DNA of 64,000 nt from Mycoplana azooxidifex (lineage in GTDB: Bacteria > Pseudomonadota > Alphaproteobacteria > Rhizobiales > Rhizobiaceae), in contig NZ_JACIEE010000015.1 of the NCBI RefSeq assembly GCF_014196765.1, forward strand, positions 1 to 64,000, in the 5' to 3' direction. Shown here piece by piece: positions 12,031 through 21,322 of the stretch. How positions within the stretch are numbered: the first letter of the stretch is position 1; each line of letters opens with the position of its first letter. The notes beneath the pieces were generated by a model. It did no database searches, was not told the origin of the DNA, and saw nothing but the letters and a program-made list of their open reading frames with translations. A program made the position numbers and the translations under genes.

Positions 12031-12660
12031 ATGTACGATTGGAATCTGGTCGTCAATGCGATGGCGACCTTGCTGGTGACGCTGGACCCGCCCGGGCTCG
12101 CGCCGATCTTCCTGGGGCTCACCGTCGGCATGAACCGCGCCGAGCGGACACAGGTCGCGCTCCGTGGCTCCATCATAGCCTTTGCGATCCTCGCAGCCTT
12201 CGCGCTGCTGGGAGCCGGGATCCTCGGCGTGCTCGGCATATCGATGGCCGCCTTCCGCATCGCGGGCGGCCTTCTCCTCTTCTTCATCGCCTTCGAGATG
12301 GTGTTCGAACGCCGGCAGGAGCGCAAGAAGAAGTCCTCGGAGGTGGCCATTACCAAGGATCACATCCGCAACATCGCCGTCTTTCCCCTGGCCCTGCCGC
12401 TGATCGCGGGGCCTGGCGCCATCTCGGCAACGCTGCTTTTGGCGGGCTCGCTCTCTTCGCCGGTCGGACGCGCAGCGCTGATCGGCGTCATCGCGCTTTG
12501 CGTCGCGGCAGTCTTCGTGACCCTCTATGTCGCCGAGCGGATCGACCGCTACCTCGGCGTCACCGGACGGGCGATCCTGACACGACTCCTCGGCGTCATC
12601 CTCGCAGCCCTTGCCGTGCAGTTCGTGGTCGACGGCACCCGCGCCGCCTTCGTTATCTGA
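12031..12660 (+). CDS. MarC family integral membrane protein
   Basis: A 209-residue membrane protein with six hydrophobic segments and the MarC/UPF0056 features LLVTLDPPGLAPIFLGLT near the N-terminus and FPLALPLIAGPGAIS in the middle. The family was once linked to antibiotic resistance and to NhaP-like folds, but its function is unknown. I chose ATG 12031 (MYDWNLVVNAMATLLV) because the membrane domain starts there and AGGGGA lies upstream; the open frame reaches back to 11914. It is divergent from gyrA. Confidence 0.85.
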   Translation: MYDWNLVVNAMATLLVTLDPPGLAPIFLGLTVGMNRAERTQVALRGSIIAFAILAAFALLGAGILGVLGISMAAFRIAGGLLLFFIAFEMVFERRQERKKKSSEVAITKDHIRNIAVFPLALPLIAGPGAISATLLLAGSLSSPVGRAALIGVIALCVAAVFVTLYVAERIDRYLGVTGRAILTRLLGVILAALAVQFVVDGTRAAFVI

Positions 12661-12778
12661 CGGGCCGGGTCGCGACGAGCACCATCGCATCCCCGAAATA
12701 TGTGCGGAGCCAATGCCACCCCTGATTGCAAATCGATCTCTCCGTTGATACGGACGATCTGCGCAATCGGAGATAGCC

Positions 12779-13114
12779 ATGTATCGCACCCACATCCTTA
12801 CGCTTATGCTTTCCTTCGGAATCCTCGCGGGCTGTGCGCCCTCTGAAAAGGAGTACGAAGCCATCGTCACGACCCTGCAGGGCAGCGCAAAGGCACGGCA
12901 ATTCGCGATCAGTGAATGCGTGAAGGGCTTTTCAACCAGCCAAAGACGCGCAGCGGCCATCATCATCGACAGCACGGAAAAGAATGCAGCCCGGGTGGCG
13001 TGCACCCGGGCCGTCGAAGCCATGCGGTCCGGCCGGCTCACCTATGCCGATGCCGTCGACATGAAGAAGGGCAAGTTCACGCCAAAGCTGGTCAAGATCG
13101 TCCAGGGAAGATAG
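12779..13114 (+). CDS. Small putative lipoprotein
   Basis: A 111-residue protein with a lipoprotein signal: basic N-terminus, hydrophobic core and lipobox LAGC with the modified cysteine at about residue 19. The mature part holds two further cysteines (ISECVKGF and RVACTRAVEAM) that could form a disulfide, and a helical C-terminal half. No family is recognised. It is a single gene convergent with glcF, 33 bases apart. Confidence 0.65.
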   Translation: MYRTHILTLMLSFGILAGCAPSEKEYEAIVTTLQGSAKARQFAISECVKGFSTSQRRAAAIIIDSTEKNAARVACTRAVEAMRSGRLTYADAVDMKKGKFTPKLVKIVQGR

Positions 13115-13147
13115 TCGCTCTGGTCCCCAGCGGCGCCCCGGAACCAC

Positions 13148-14446
13148 TCACGCGAGCAGCGCCGGCTTCTCGCCGCCATAGGCCCAGTCCAGAAGCTCGA
13201 TCATGTGCAGGATCGGCACGTCCGTTCCCGTGGCGATCTGGGTGATGCAGCCGATGTTGCCGGTGGCGATCACGTCGGGCTTCGTTGCCTCCAGGTTTTT
13301 GACCTTGCGCGCCTTCAGCTTCGCCGAGATCTCCGTCTGCATGATGTTATAGGTACCGGCGGAGCCGCAGCAGAGGTGGCCCTCGGCCGGATCGCGGACG
13401 GTGAAGCCGGCGGTCTTCAGCAACGTCTTCGGCAGTTGCGTGATCTTCTGGCCGTGCTGCATCGAGCACGCGGAGTGATAGGTGACGGTGACCCGCTTCA
13501 TCTCCTGCTGCGGCAGGTCGAGGGTGGCGAGATATTCCGTGACGTCCTTCGCCAGTGCCGAAACGCGCGCCGCCTTCTCCGCATAGTTCGGATCGAGGCG
13601 CAGCATGAAGCCATAATCCTTGATGGTCGTGCCGCAGCCGGACGCAGTGACGATGATGGCGTCGAGCCCGCCGACTTCGACCTCGCGCAGCCAGACGTCG
13701 ACATTGCGGCGCGCCGACTGGAGCGCTTGCTCCTCGCGACCCATGTGGTGGACGAGCGAGCCGCAGCAGACCTCGCCGGCCGGCGCGATCACCTCGACGC
13801 CGAGGCGGGTCAGAAGCCTGATCGTCGCCTCGTTGATCTCGGGCCTCAGCACCGGCTGGGCGCAGCCGGACAGGATCGCCACGCGTCCGCGCCGGGTGCC
13901 TGTCTGCGGATGCGTGGCCGGCCGGGCGCTCGGTGAGGGCTTGGGGACGCGCCGCGGCGCCAGGTCCAGCATGGCGGCGAAGGGTTCGAGCCCCCTCACC
14001 TTCCGCAGCAGCCCGGCAAAGGGCCGGCCGAGGGAAGCCGCATGCAGGGCCAGCCGGAAGCGGCCGGGATACGGCAGGACCGCCGCGAGCAGGTTGCGGA
14101 TCATCCGCTCCCTGAAGGGCCGCCGGTAGGTGTTCTCGATGTGAACCCGCGCGTGGTCGACCAGATGCATGTAGTCGACGCCGGAGGGACAGGTCGTCGT
14201 GCAGGCGAGGCAGGAGAGACAGCGGTCGATGTGGGTGACCACCTGCTCGTCGGCCGCGCGACCGTTCTCCAGCATGTCCTTGATCAGGTAGATGCGCCCG
14301 CGCGGGCTGTCGAGCTCGTTGCCGAGGGTGACGTAGGTCGGACAGGTGGCCGTGCAGAAGCCGCAATGGACGCATTTGCGCAGGATCTTCTCCGACGTCG
14401 CGACATGCGGGTCGGCGAGTTGTTCGGCAGTGAAATTGGTCTGCAT
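13148..14446 (-). CDS. glcF: Glycolate oxidase iron-sulfur subunit
   Basis: GlcF carries electrons from the GlcD/GlcE flavoproteins of membrane glycolate dehydrogenase. The 432-residue protein has two 4Fe-4S ferredoxin clusters (CVHCGFCTATCP and CLSCLACTTTCP) followed by two CCG domains (EVCCGSLVHHMG and HLCCGSAGTYN). I start at 14446 (MQTNFTAEQLADP), the usual N-terminus; the longer open frame translates repeat DNA. It is the last gene of glcDEF, but a 252-base gap with a palindromic repeat separates it from glcE. Confidence 0.95.
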   Translation of the reverse strand: MQTNFTAEQLADPHVATSEKILRKCVHCGFCTATCPTYVTLGNELDSPRGRIYLIKDMLENGRAADEQVVTHIDRCLSCLACTTTCPSGVDYMHLVDHARVHIENTYRRPFRERMIRNLLAAVLPYPGRFRLALHAASLGRPFAGLLRKVRGLEPFAAMLDLAPRRVPKPSPSARPATHPQTGTRRGRVAILSGCAQPVLRPEINEATIRLLTRLGVEVIAPAGEVCCGSLVHHMGREEQALQSARRNVDVWLREVEVGGLDAIIVTASGCGTTIKDYGFMLRLDPNYAEKAARVSALAKDVTEYLATLDLPQQEMKRVTVTYHSACSMQHGQKITQLPKTLLKTAGFTVRDPAEGHLCCGSAGTYNIMQTEISAKLKARKVKNLEATKPDVIATGNIGCITQIATGTDVPILHMIELLDWAYGGEKPALLA

Positions 14447-14495
14447 CAGGCCGAACCCTTCGTCTGTGCCAGGCTGCCTGGATCGGCAAAGAAAG

Positions 14496-14650
14496 ACCCC
14501 TCCCCAACCCCTCCCCACAAGGGGGAGGGGCTAGACTGCCGAACGGCCTCGGCTAACCGGTCGTCGGCTCCCACCGCGACCTTGCTGCAGAAGGCAACGC
14601 GATGCGGCGCCTTCAGCCCCTCCCCCTTGTGGGGAGGGGTTGGGGAGGGG
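14496..14650. repeat. Palindromic GC-rich repeat pair between glcE and glcF
   Basis: Two inverted copies, each about 35 bp, at 14496-14530 and 14616-14650. Each copy holds CCCCTCCCC...GGGGAGGGG arms that fold into their own hairpin, and the two copies also pair with each other. This looks like a dispersed rhizobial palindromic element. It sits inside an operon where its hairpins could tune glcF expression. Confidence 0.75.
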
Positions 14651-14698
14651 TTCCTGTCCACCGACGAAGAGAAGAAGCTCCGGACCATCATCGCCACC

Positions 14699-15889
14699 TC
14701 ACCATCCCGCCGGGAACAGGCCGGCCGGATCGAGCTTTTCCTTGATCCGTGTGCTCAGCGCCGCGATCGCCTCGGCCTGCGGCTGCAGCACCGGCGTCGT
14801 CGCCATGGCGGCTGCCGACGCGCGCATCAATGTCGCGTGCCCGCCGCCGAGCGCCTTGATGTAGCGGCGGACGAGTTCGGCCTCCGGATTGGCCTCCATC
14901 CTCAGCCAGACAAGGCCGCCCTGCCAGTCGTAGTAGGCATCCACCCCCGTCTCCAGGCGCAGGGCGGCGACGAGCTGGTGGCCGACGGTCGGGGCAACGG
15001 AGACGCGCCAGAGCGGTCGCGCCGTGCCGTCGGCATAGGGCTGGACATCGCGGATTTCGCGCCAGAGCTGCGCGGTCGCACCGGCGTCGAGCACGGACAC
15101 CGCGCCGAACGACGCCATGGCGGCGGAAAGCTTCTCGGCGCGGACGGCCACCGACGCCGCAAGCCCCTCGAGCCGAAGCACGGTCGCGGCCCCGTCCGGC
15201 AGCCGCCCGCCGAGCACGCGGCCGCGGACGCTTTCGGGAAGATGGGCGGCGCCGGAGACCTCGACAGTCATAGACATCGCGGTGGCCATGGCGGCTGCGG
15301 CCTCCGCGTCGTTCAGGCCGGAGACGACGATCGTAGCCGCATCCTCCGGGACCGGAAGCAGCCGGAAGGTGACCTCGGTGAGAAAGGCGAGCGTACCGCG
15401 CGAGCCGGCGAGCAGCTTGGCAAGGTCGAGGCCGGTGACGTTCTTCATCACCCGTCCGCCCGCCTTGATGATCTCGCCCGCGCCGTTGACGAAACGGACG
15501 CCGAGGAGGCTGTCGCGCGCAGCACCCGCGACGAAGCGGCGGGCGCCGGAGGCGTTGGTGGCAAAGACGCCGCCGATCGTGGGGATGCCGCCGGTACCGA
15601 GCACGGGGCGAAGGTCGAGCGGCTCGAAGGCGAGCATCTGGCGGTGCTTTTCGAGCGCTGCGGCAATCTCCTCGAGAGGGGTGCCGGACCTGGCCGTCAT
15701 CGTCATCTCGGCGGGATTGTAGGCGACGATACCGGAGAGGTTGGCGGAGGACAGGATATCGCGGCCGCCGGCCTGCGCCAGCGTGCGCGTCCCGCCGCCG
15801 CGGATCTGCAGGGGGCTTCCGGCCGCCGCGGCGGAAAGGATGATCCGCGCGGCCGCCTCTTCCGAGAGAGGATCGTGGATGACGCTCAT
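14699..15889 (-). CDS. glcE: Glycolate oxidase FAD-binding subunit
   Basis: GlcE is the smaller FAD-linked-oxidase subunit of glycolate dehydrogenase. The 396-residue protein shows the PCMH-type FAD fold: LQIRGGGTRTLAQAGG near residues 28-43, TIGGVFATNASGARRF in the centre and GGRVMKNVTGLDLAKLLAGS. Its ATG overlaps the glcD stop by 4 bases, so translation is coupled. The C-terminus ends RIKEKLDPAGLFPAGW, typical of this family. Confidence 0.95.
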   Translation of the reverse strand: MSVIHDPLSEEAAARIILSAAAAGSPLQIRGGGTRTLAQAGGRDILSSANLSGIVAYNPAEMTMTARSGTPLEEIAAALEKHRQMLAFEPLDLRPVLGTGGIPTIGGVFATNASGARRFVAGAARDSLLGVRFVNGAGEIIKAGGRVMKNVTGLDLAKLLAGSRGTLAFLTEVTFRLLPVPEDAATIVVSGLNDAEAAAAMATAMSMTVEVSGAAHLPESVRGRVLGGRLPDGAATVLRLEGLAASVAVRAEKLSAAMASFGAVSVLDAGATAQLWREIRDVQPYADGTARPLWRVSVAPTVGHQLVAALRLETGVDAYYDWQGGLVWLRMEANPEAELVRRYIKALGGGHATLMRASAAAMATTPVLQPQAEAIAALSTRIKEKLDPAGLFPAGW

Positions 15890-17322
15890 GCCGCCGGACG
15901 CCCTTCCAGCGGGAACACCTTGGACGGGTTCAGGATCCACTGCGGATCGAAGGCGGCGCGCACCGCCATCTGCTGGGCGAGATCCGCCTCGGCATATTGG
16001 TGGCGCATCAGGTCGCGTTTCTCGATGCCGACGCCATGCTCGCCGGTGAGGCAGCCGCCGACGTCGACGCAGAGCTTGAGTATCTCGTTGCCGGCCTCTT
16101 CGGCGCGGGCGGCATCGTCCGGATCGTTGGCGTCGAAGAGGATCAGCGGGTGCATGTTGCCGTCGCCGGCGTGGAAGACGTTGGCGACGCGCAGGCCATG
16201 GCGCTCGATGATTTCGGCCGTGCCTCGCAGCACGTTCGGCAACTGGCTGAGCGGCACGGTGCCGTCCATGCAGATATAGTCGGCGATGCGGCCCGTCGCG
16301 CCGAAGGCGGATTTCCGGCCCTTCCAGATCAGCGCCGCCTGGGTGGCCGACTGGCTCTCCTTGACCACCCTCACCCCGTGGCGCCTGGCGATCTCGATGA
16401 TCGAACGCAGCATGTCGTCCATCTCGGCCTCGGAGCCCTCGACCTCGACGATCAGCAACGCCTCGACATCGCTCGGATATCCAGCCCCCGCAAAAGCCTC
16501 GCAGATGGCGATCGCCGGCTTGTCCATGAATTCGATCGCCACGGGAATGATACCGGCGGCGATGATGTCGGCGACGCAGGCTCCGGCTTCCTCCGAACTG
16601 TCGAAGCCGAACAGCACCGGGCGGGCGCCCTCCGGCTTGGCGATGAGGCGTACCGTCGCCTCGGTGACGATGCCGAGCTGGCCCTCGGAGCCGCAGACGA
16701 GGCCGAGCAGATCAAGCCCCGGCGCATCGAGCGCCTTGCCGCCGAGTTCGACCACCGTGCCGTCGACCAGCACCAGCTTCACGCCCAGCAGGTTGTTCGT
16801 CGTCACGCCGTATTTCAGGCAATGGGCACCGCCGGAATTCATGCCGATGTTGCCGCCGATCGTGCAGGCGAGCTGGGAGCTCGGGTCGGGCGCATAGAAA
16901 TAGCCGTCGGCGGAGACGGCATCCGAAATCGCAAGGTTGGTCACGCCGGCCTGCACGATGGCGGTCCGGTTGGCGTAGTCGACCTCGAGGATGCGCGACA
17001 TCTTGGAGAGGCCGAGGACGACGGCGTCCTCCTGCGGGATTGCGCCGCCGGAGAGCGAGGTGCCGGCGCCGCGGGGGACGACGGGGATGGCGTAGCGATG
17101 GCAGTACTTCAATACCGCTGCGACCTGCGCCGTTGTCTCGGGCAGAGCGACCGCCAGCGGAACCCGGCGGTAGGAAACGAAGGCATCGGTCTCGAACGGG
17201 ACGAGCTCGCGCGGCTCGTGCACCAGGCAGCCTTCGGGAAGGAGATCCGCCAGGTCGGCGACGATCTCGCGTCGTCGCGACAGTACCGCGGCCTTAGGCG
17301 GCAGAAAGCCGATCTGCTCCAT
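15886..17322 (-). CDS. glcD: Glycolate oxidase subunit GlcD
   Basis: GlcD is the catalytic FAD-linked subunit that oxidises glycolate to glyoxylate (some members use D-lactate). The 478-residue protein has PVVPRGAGTSLSGGAIP, IGGNIGMNSGGAHCLKYG, VCGSEGQLGIVTEAT and, near the end, GGCLTGEHGVGIEKRD, all signature segments. The start at 17322 (MEQIGFLPPK) is preceded by GGGGAGG. It is the first gene of glcDEF and is divergent from a LysR-type regulator, the common layout for local control. Confidence 0.95.
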   Translation of the reverse strand: MEQIGFLPPKAAVLSRRREIVADLADLLPEGCLVHEPRELVPFETDAFVSYRRVPLAVALPETTAQVAAVLKYCHRYAIPVVPRGAGTSLSGGAIPQEDAVVLGLSKMSRILEVDYANRTAIVQAGVTNLAISDAVSADGYFYAPDPSSQLACTIGGNIGMNSGGAHCLKYGVTTNNLLGVKLVLVDGTVVELGGKALDAPGLDLLGLVCGSEGQLGIVTEATVRLIAKPEGARPVLFGFDSSEEAGACVADIIAAGIIPVAIEFMDKPAIAICEAFAGAGYPSDVEALLIVEVEGSEAEMDDMLRSIIEIARRHGVRVVKESQSATQAALIWKGRKSAFGATGRIADYICMDGTVPLSQLPNVLRGTAEIIERHGLRVANVFHAGDGNMHPLILFDANDPDDAARAEEAGNEILKLCVDVGGCLTGEHGVGIEKRDLMRHQYAEADLAQQMAVRAAFDPQWILNPSKVFPLEGRPAA

Positions 17323-17367
17323 CCCGAAGCCTCCCCATTTCAAGAATTGGTCTTTTTTGTTTACCAC

Positions 17368-17387
17368 TTTGCACATGCCTAGGCAAA
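17368..17387. promoter_or_regulatory. Candidate LysR-type operator between glcD and its divergent regulator
   Basis: TTTGC-N10-GCAAA is a dyad of the T-N11-A class bound by LysR regulators, located about midway in the 107-base region between glcD and the regulator. The position suits control of both genes. The match is by eye only. Confidence 0.4.
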
Positions 17388-17429
17388 TGCTAAGCACCTT
17401 TTCCACTAGGGCGAAAATGGACCGCATTT

Positions 17430-18332
17430 GTGACGGACCTGGGTGATCTGGACATATTCTCGCGCGTCGTCACCACCGGCAGCATGTCTGCTGCGGGGCG
17501 GATGCTGGGCCTGTCGCCGGCGGTCGTCTCCAAGCGAATCAAGCGGCTGGAGGAACGGCTCGGCACGCGGCTTCTCCAGCGCACCACCCGGCAGATCTCG
17601 CTGACCGAGGCCGGACAGGGCTTTCACGAGCGCATCCTCGGCATCCTTGCCGGCATCGAGGACGCGGAAGCCTTCGTCTCTGGCCGCGCGTCGGCGATGA
17701 AGGGGATGTTGCGGATCTCGGCCCCCACCTCCTTCGGGCGGATGCACATCGCCCCGCATCTGAGCGGCTTCATGGAGGCCAATCCGGAACTGGTGGTCAA
17801 CCTCGTCCTGACCGACGACTTCTCCGACATCGTCGGCGAGGGTTTCGACCTCGCGATTCGGATCGGCGAACTGCAGGATTCCTCGCTGGTCGCCCGCAGG
17901 CTCGCCCCGGTCCGGCGCGTGCTCGCAGCCGCGCCCTCCTACCTGGAGCGCCGCGGCGCGCCGCAATCGATCGCCGACCTTGCCGGCCACGTCTGCATCC
18001 CGCCGCACAGCCAGGACGCCTGGCGGCTTGAGGGGCCGGAAGGAACGGTGATCTACCGGCCGCAGGGAATGCTCGTCACCAATTCCAGCGAGGTGGTCCG
18101 CGAGGCGGTGATCGCCGGCATGGGGATCGCGCTGCGCTCGACATGGGACATCGGCGCCGAACTCAGCGACGGCCGCCTCGTGCAGGTGCTGCCGCAATAC
18201 GAGAGTTCGCGCAACGTCGTGCTCTCGGCGATCTATGCCAGCCGCCAGTTCCTGCCCGCCAAGGTTCGCGTCTTCATCGACTATCTGGCCGAACTCTACG
18301 GCCCGACGCCGTACTGGGAACACGCACCCTGA
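17430..18332 (+). CDS. LysR-family transcriptional regulator divergent from glcDEF
   Basis: A 300-residue LysR-type regulator: winged-helix DNA-binding domain at residues 1-62 (TGSMSAAGRMLGLSPAVVSKRIKRLEERLG) and a substrate-binding domain that follows. The start is a GTG at 17430; no in-frame ATG comes earlier. By position it is a candidate regulator of the glycolate oxidase operon, but this subfamily (near DsdC/AaeR-like and unnamed rhizobial regulators) is large and its ligand cannot be read from sequence. It converges with the DUF3422 gene, whose end is 3 bases away. Confidence 0.85.
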   Translation: MTDLGDLDIFSRVVTTGSMSAAGRMLGLSPAVVSKRIKRLEERLGTRLLQRTTRQISLTEAGQGFHERILGILAGIEDAEAFVSGRASAMKGMLRISAPTSFGRMHIAPHLSGFMEANPELVVNLVLTDDFSDIVGEGFDLAIRIGELQDSSLVARRLAPVRRVLAAAPSYLERRGAPQSIADLAGHVCIPPHSQDAWRLEGPEGTVIYRPQGMLVTNSSEVVREAVIAGMGIALRSTWDIGAELSDGRLVQVLPQYESSRNVVLSAIYASRQFLPAKVRVFIDYLAELYGPTPYWEHAP

Positions 18333-18335
18333 GGT

Positions 18336-19613
18336 TCAATGTGCGTCCTCCTCCGCGTGCCGGCGCCGGATCGCGCGGACCAGCAGCCACATGCCGACGA
18401 CGACGACGGGGACCGACAGCCCCGTGAGCGTCTCCGGCTTGGCCGGCAGGCCGAGGTCGTGCAGGGCCTTGGCGACGTAGCCGAACAGGCCGACGACGTA
18501 ATAGGAAATCGCCGCGACCGACAGCCCCTCGACGGTCTGCTGCAGGCGCAGTTGCAGCTTCGCGCGGCGGTCCATCGAGTTCAGCAGCGTCGCATTGAGT
18601 TGCTCCAGTTCCACGTCGATCCAACTGCGCAGGAGTGCGGTCGCCCGGGCCAGCTTGCGCGACAGGTTGGCCTGGCGCTCCTCGACGGACTGGCAGGTGC
18701 GCATCGCCGGCGCGAGGCGGCGCTCAAGGAAGAAGCCGAGCGTCTCGTGGCCAGGGATCGCCACCTCCGCCAGCGTGCGGACGCGCTCCTGCACGATGCC
18801 GTAATAGGCGCGGCTGGCGCCGAAGCGGTAGAGGCTGAGCGCGGCATTGGCCTCCAGTTCGGCGGCGAGCCGGGTGATCTCGGCAAGCATCACGTCGGCC
18901 TCGTCGCGCGCATGCTGCTTCATCCGCTGGGTCACGGCTGTCAGCCCGTCCTCGATGCGACGGATCTCCGGCGAGAGCGACTGGGCCAGCGGCAGGCCCA
19001 TCATGGCGAGTGTGCGATAGGTCTCGATGTCGAGCAGGCGCTGGACCAGCGCGCCACGGCCGGCCGGTGTCATGCCGCGGTCGATGACGAGGATCTGCGT
19101 CAGCCCGTCGCCGTTCTGGCGGAAGTCTGTGACGATCGTCGCCTGCCCGTCCTTCACGTCGCTGTAGCAGAGGCTGGTGGGATCGAAGACGTCTATCGCC
19201 CCCCGGGTCTCGGGCGTGTCAGGGCGGAGCTCCAGGCGGATGCCCGCGATCAATGTGCCGGGGGGCGAGAAGCCGTCCCCGAAGGGATGGACGAGAACCG
19301 CCTCGCCGAATTTCGTTGGTGCCGGACAGTCCCAGAAATAAGTCGAGAACTCGGTATGGCGCTCCCAGCGCAGGGTCCCCTGCCCCCAGCCCATGGTGTG
19401 GTGGTTGGCGTCGCGCACCGGTGGCGACACGCCGCGCGAGCGCGACAGTTCCGACAGCACCGCATGGTCGACTGTCGTCCCGCCCTCGGTCAGGAAGGCC
19501 AGCTGGAATATGACACGCGGCGACGGCACCAGCGTATAGGGCCTTGCATGGATCTCGCCGAGCGCCTGGGCGCGTTGGGCTGCCGGCGGAAACGCGAAGC
19601 TTCCGTTCTTCAT
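18336..19613 (-). CDS. DUF3422 family membrane-anchored protein
   Basis: A 425-residue protein with the N-terminal hallmark ALGEIHARPYTLVPSPRVI, a long helical central part and two C-terminal membrane helices (around LSVAAISYYVVGLFGYVA and GLSVPVVVVGMWLLVRAI). DUF3422 proteins are widespread in alpha- and betaproteobacteria; the arrangement suggests a cytoplasmic domain tethered to the inner membrane. Function is unknown. Divergent from the FadR-type regulator gene. Confidence 0.85.
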   Translation of the reverse strand: MKNGSFAFPPAAQRAQALGEIHARPYTLVPSPRVIFQLAFLTEGGTTVDHAVLSELSRSRGVSPPVRDANHHTMGWGQGTLRWERHTEFSTYFWDCPAPTKFGEAVLVHPFGDGFSPPGTLIAGIRLELRPDTPETRGAIDVFDPTSLCYSDVKDGQATIVTDFRQNGDGLTQILVIDRGMTPAGRGALVQRLLDIETYRTLAMMGLPLAQSLSPEIRRIEDGLTAVTQRMKQHARDEADVMLAEITRLAAELEANAALSLYRFGASRAYYGIVQERVRTLAEVAIPGHETLGFFLERRLAPAMRTCQSVEERQANLSRKLARATALLRSWIDVELEQLNATLLNSMDRRAKLQLRLQQTVEGLSVAAISYYVVGLFGYVAKALHDLGLPAKPETLTGLSVPVVVVGMWLLVRAIRRRHAEEDAH

Positions 19614-19718
19614 GTCAGCATCGTCCCCTCCTGATGCATCCTTGTATCCTCAGTTTAGCAAATGACAATTCAGCCCGGCAAAGGGCGCATTGCCGCATCC
19701 CCTACCATTTTGTCGCCA

Positions 19719-19747
19719 ATCATTTCATGGCCCTATCATTTCATGGC
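19719..19747. repeat. Tandem 13 bp direct repeat upstream of the FadR-type regulator
   Basis: ATCATTTCATGGC occurs at 19719-19731 and again at 19735-19747. It is followed by CTGGACAAGTTTATTGACCAG, which has CTGG/CCAG ends like FadR/GntR dyads. The block ends about 30 bases before the regulator's start and could be an autoregulatory site. Function is inferred from position. Confidence 0.35.
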
Positions 19748-19793
19748 TGGACAAGTTTATTGACCAGTTGCTCGCTGCTGCTATCTTCGGGAC

Positions 19794-20603
19794 ATGGAAA
19801 GCGTCCCGGCCCGCCCCGACTTCGATCTCTTCGCGCGCGTCAGCCATAGTCGCACGGCGGACGAGATCGTGCGACAGATCGAGCTGCTGCTGCTCGAAGG
19901 CATCCTGCGCGACGGCGACCGCCTGCCGGGCGAGCGCGAGCTCTCGCAGCGCCTTGACGTTTCCCGCCCGATCCTGCGCGCGGCGCTGAAGGAGCTCGAG
20001 GCGCGCGGCCTGCTCGTCAGCCAGCACGGCGGCGGCACCTATGTCACCGACATCATCGGCCAGGTCTTTTCCAGGCCCGTGGTCGAACTCATCGCCCGCC
20101 ACCAGCGCGCCACCACCGACTATCTGGAGTATCGTCGCGCACTGGAGGGCATCACCGCCGAGCTTGCCGCGCAGCGGGCGACGGACTACGACCGGAAGAT
20201 GCTGGACGGCATCCTTCAGGACATGCGCCGGGCGCATGCGAGCGGCCGGTTCGAAGACGAGCTAGCGGCCGACGTCGACCTGCACAATGCCATCGGCGAG
20301 GCGGCGCACAACATCATCCTGCTGCACACGCTGCGCTCCTGCTACCGGCTGCTGGAACAGGGGATATTCTTTCACCGCCATCTCGTCTTCGCCTCCGAGG
20401 ATGCGCGATTGCAGCTCTTGTCGCAACACGAGGCGATCTGCGCAGCCATCGTCGGCGGCCATCCGGCGGCGGCAAAGGCGGCCGCGCAGGCGCATATCGA
20501 CCATATCAGCGGCGCGATCCGCGAGGCCGAGCGCACCGGCGAATGGCAGCGCATCTCCCAGCTTCGGATGCAACAACGCAACGCCTCGGTAAAAAGCGAG
20601 TAG
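19794..20603 (+). CDS. FadR-subfamily GntR transcriptional regulator
   Basis: A 269-residue regulator with a GntR winged helix at about residues 20-90 (GDRLPGERELSQRLDVSRP and GLLVSQHGGGTYV are the recognition-helix and wing signatures) and an all-helical FCD ligand-binding domain with conserved D...H...H metal residues (FEDELAADVDLHNAIGEAAHN). Members such as GlcC, LldR and PdhR sense small carboxylates. Glycolate genes lie 2 kb away, so a GlcC-like role is possible, but it is not adjacent to them. Its true targets are unknown. Confidence 0.85.
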   Translation: MESVPARPDFDLFARVSHSRTADEIVRQIELLLLEGILRDGDRLPGERELSQRLDVSRPILRAALKELEARGLLVSQHGGGTYVTDIIGQVFSRPVVELIARHQRATTDYLEYRRALEGITAELAAQRATDYDRKMLDGILQDMRRAHASGRFEDELAADVDLHNAIGEAAHNIILLHTLRSCYRLLEQGIFFHRHLVFASEDARLQLLSQHEAICAAIVGGHPAAAKAAAQAHIDHISGAIREAERTGEWQRISQLRMQQRNASVKSE

Positions 20604-20736
20604 CGCCACCGCCATTTGGCCCATCTTTGTCGCTATTGCAGCGGCGTCGCGCGATGCGGCCGGTTTACAGGTCTGCAAAAGCTTTCATACTTGGATCGAG
20701 ACAGAACCCGAATCAGCCCATGCGAGGCTGGAAGGA

Positions 20737-21258
20737 ATGAAGAAGAAATTGAACCTTGTGCACCGTATTGCCAGCGACGTGCGACTGATGTTCCGGCGGC
20801 CTGCGCGCCTGCAGTATGCAGCGCTGTGCTATCGCTACAGGAAGAGGCACGACGCCCTGGAGGTACTGCTGATCACCAGCCGCGACACCGGCCGGTGGGT
20901 CATCCCGAAAGGATGGCCGATGGAAGGCCGTCCGTCCTACGCGGTCGCCGAGCGCGAGGCCTACGAGGAGGCCGGCGTCAAGGGCAAGGTGCACAAGGAA
21001 CCGATCGGCTACTACATGTACCAGAAGGGACTGGCGAAGGGGCTGTCGGTTCCCTGCAAGGTGCACGTCTATGCGCTGGAGGTCGATGACCTCTGCAAGA
21101 ACTTTCCCGAAAAGGGCGAGCGTCGCCTGGAGTGGGTGAGCCTGACCGAGGCAGCCGAGCGCGTGGCGGAACCCGGCCTGAAGACGGTGCTTGCCAATTT
21201 CGAGCGGGATTGGAAGGCTCTGCACCAGGCTGCGCCCGCGAAAAATGCGCGGGCCTGA
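20737..21258 (+). CDS. Nudix hydrolase
   Basis: A 173-residue Nudix protein that should hydrolyse a nucleoside diphosphate linked to another group, with Mg2+. The Nudix box reads WVIPKGWPMEGRPSYAVAE followed by REAYEEAGV; the canonical Glu seven residues before REUxEE is Arg here, as in several DIPP-like alphaproteobacterial members with a PKGWPM start. The substrate is unknown; diphosphoinositol-polyphosphate or diadenosine-type activities are common in this branch. The gene lies upstream of pit in the same direction, 64 bases apart. Confidence 0.85.
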   Translation: MKKKLNLVHRIASDVRLMFRRPARLQYAALCYRYRKRHDALEVLLITSRDTGRWVIPKGWPMEGRPSYAVAEREAYEEAGVKGKVHKEPIGYYMYQKGLAKGLSVPCKVHVYALEVDDLCKNFPEKGERRLEWVSLTEAAERVAEPGLKTVLANFERDWKALHQAAPAKNARA

Positions 21259-21322
21259 CCGTCCCATCTTATTGCTCTCGCGGTCCTGAGGCATTAGTGC
21301 CACCGTGACGCTGGAGCATCGG

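Noticed and set aside
14042-16279. A 745-codon plus-strand frame opposite glcE and glcF
   Set aside because: Shadow of well-supported genes and it reads through the palindromic repeat; product lacks any family signature.
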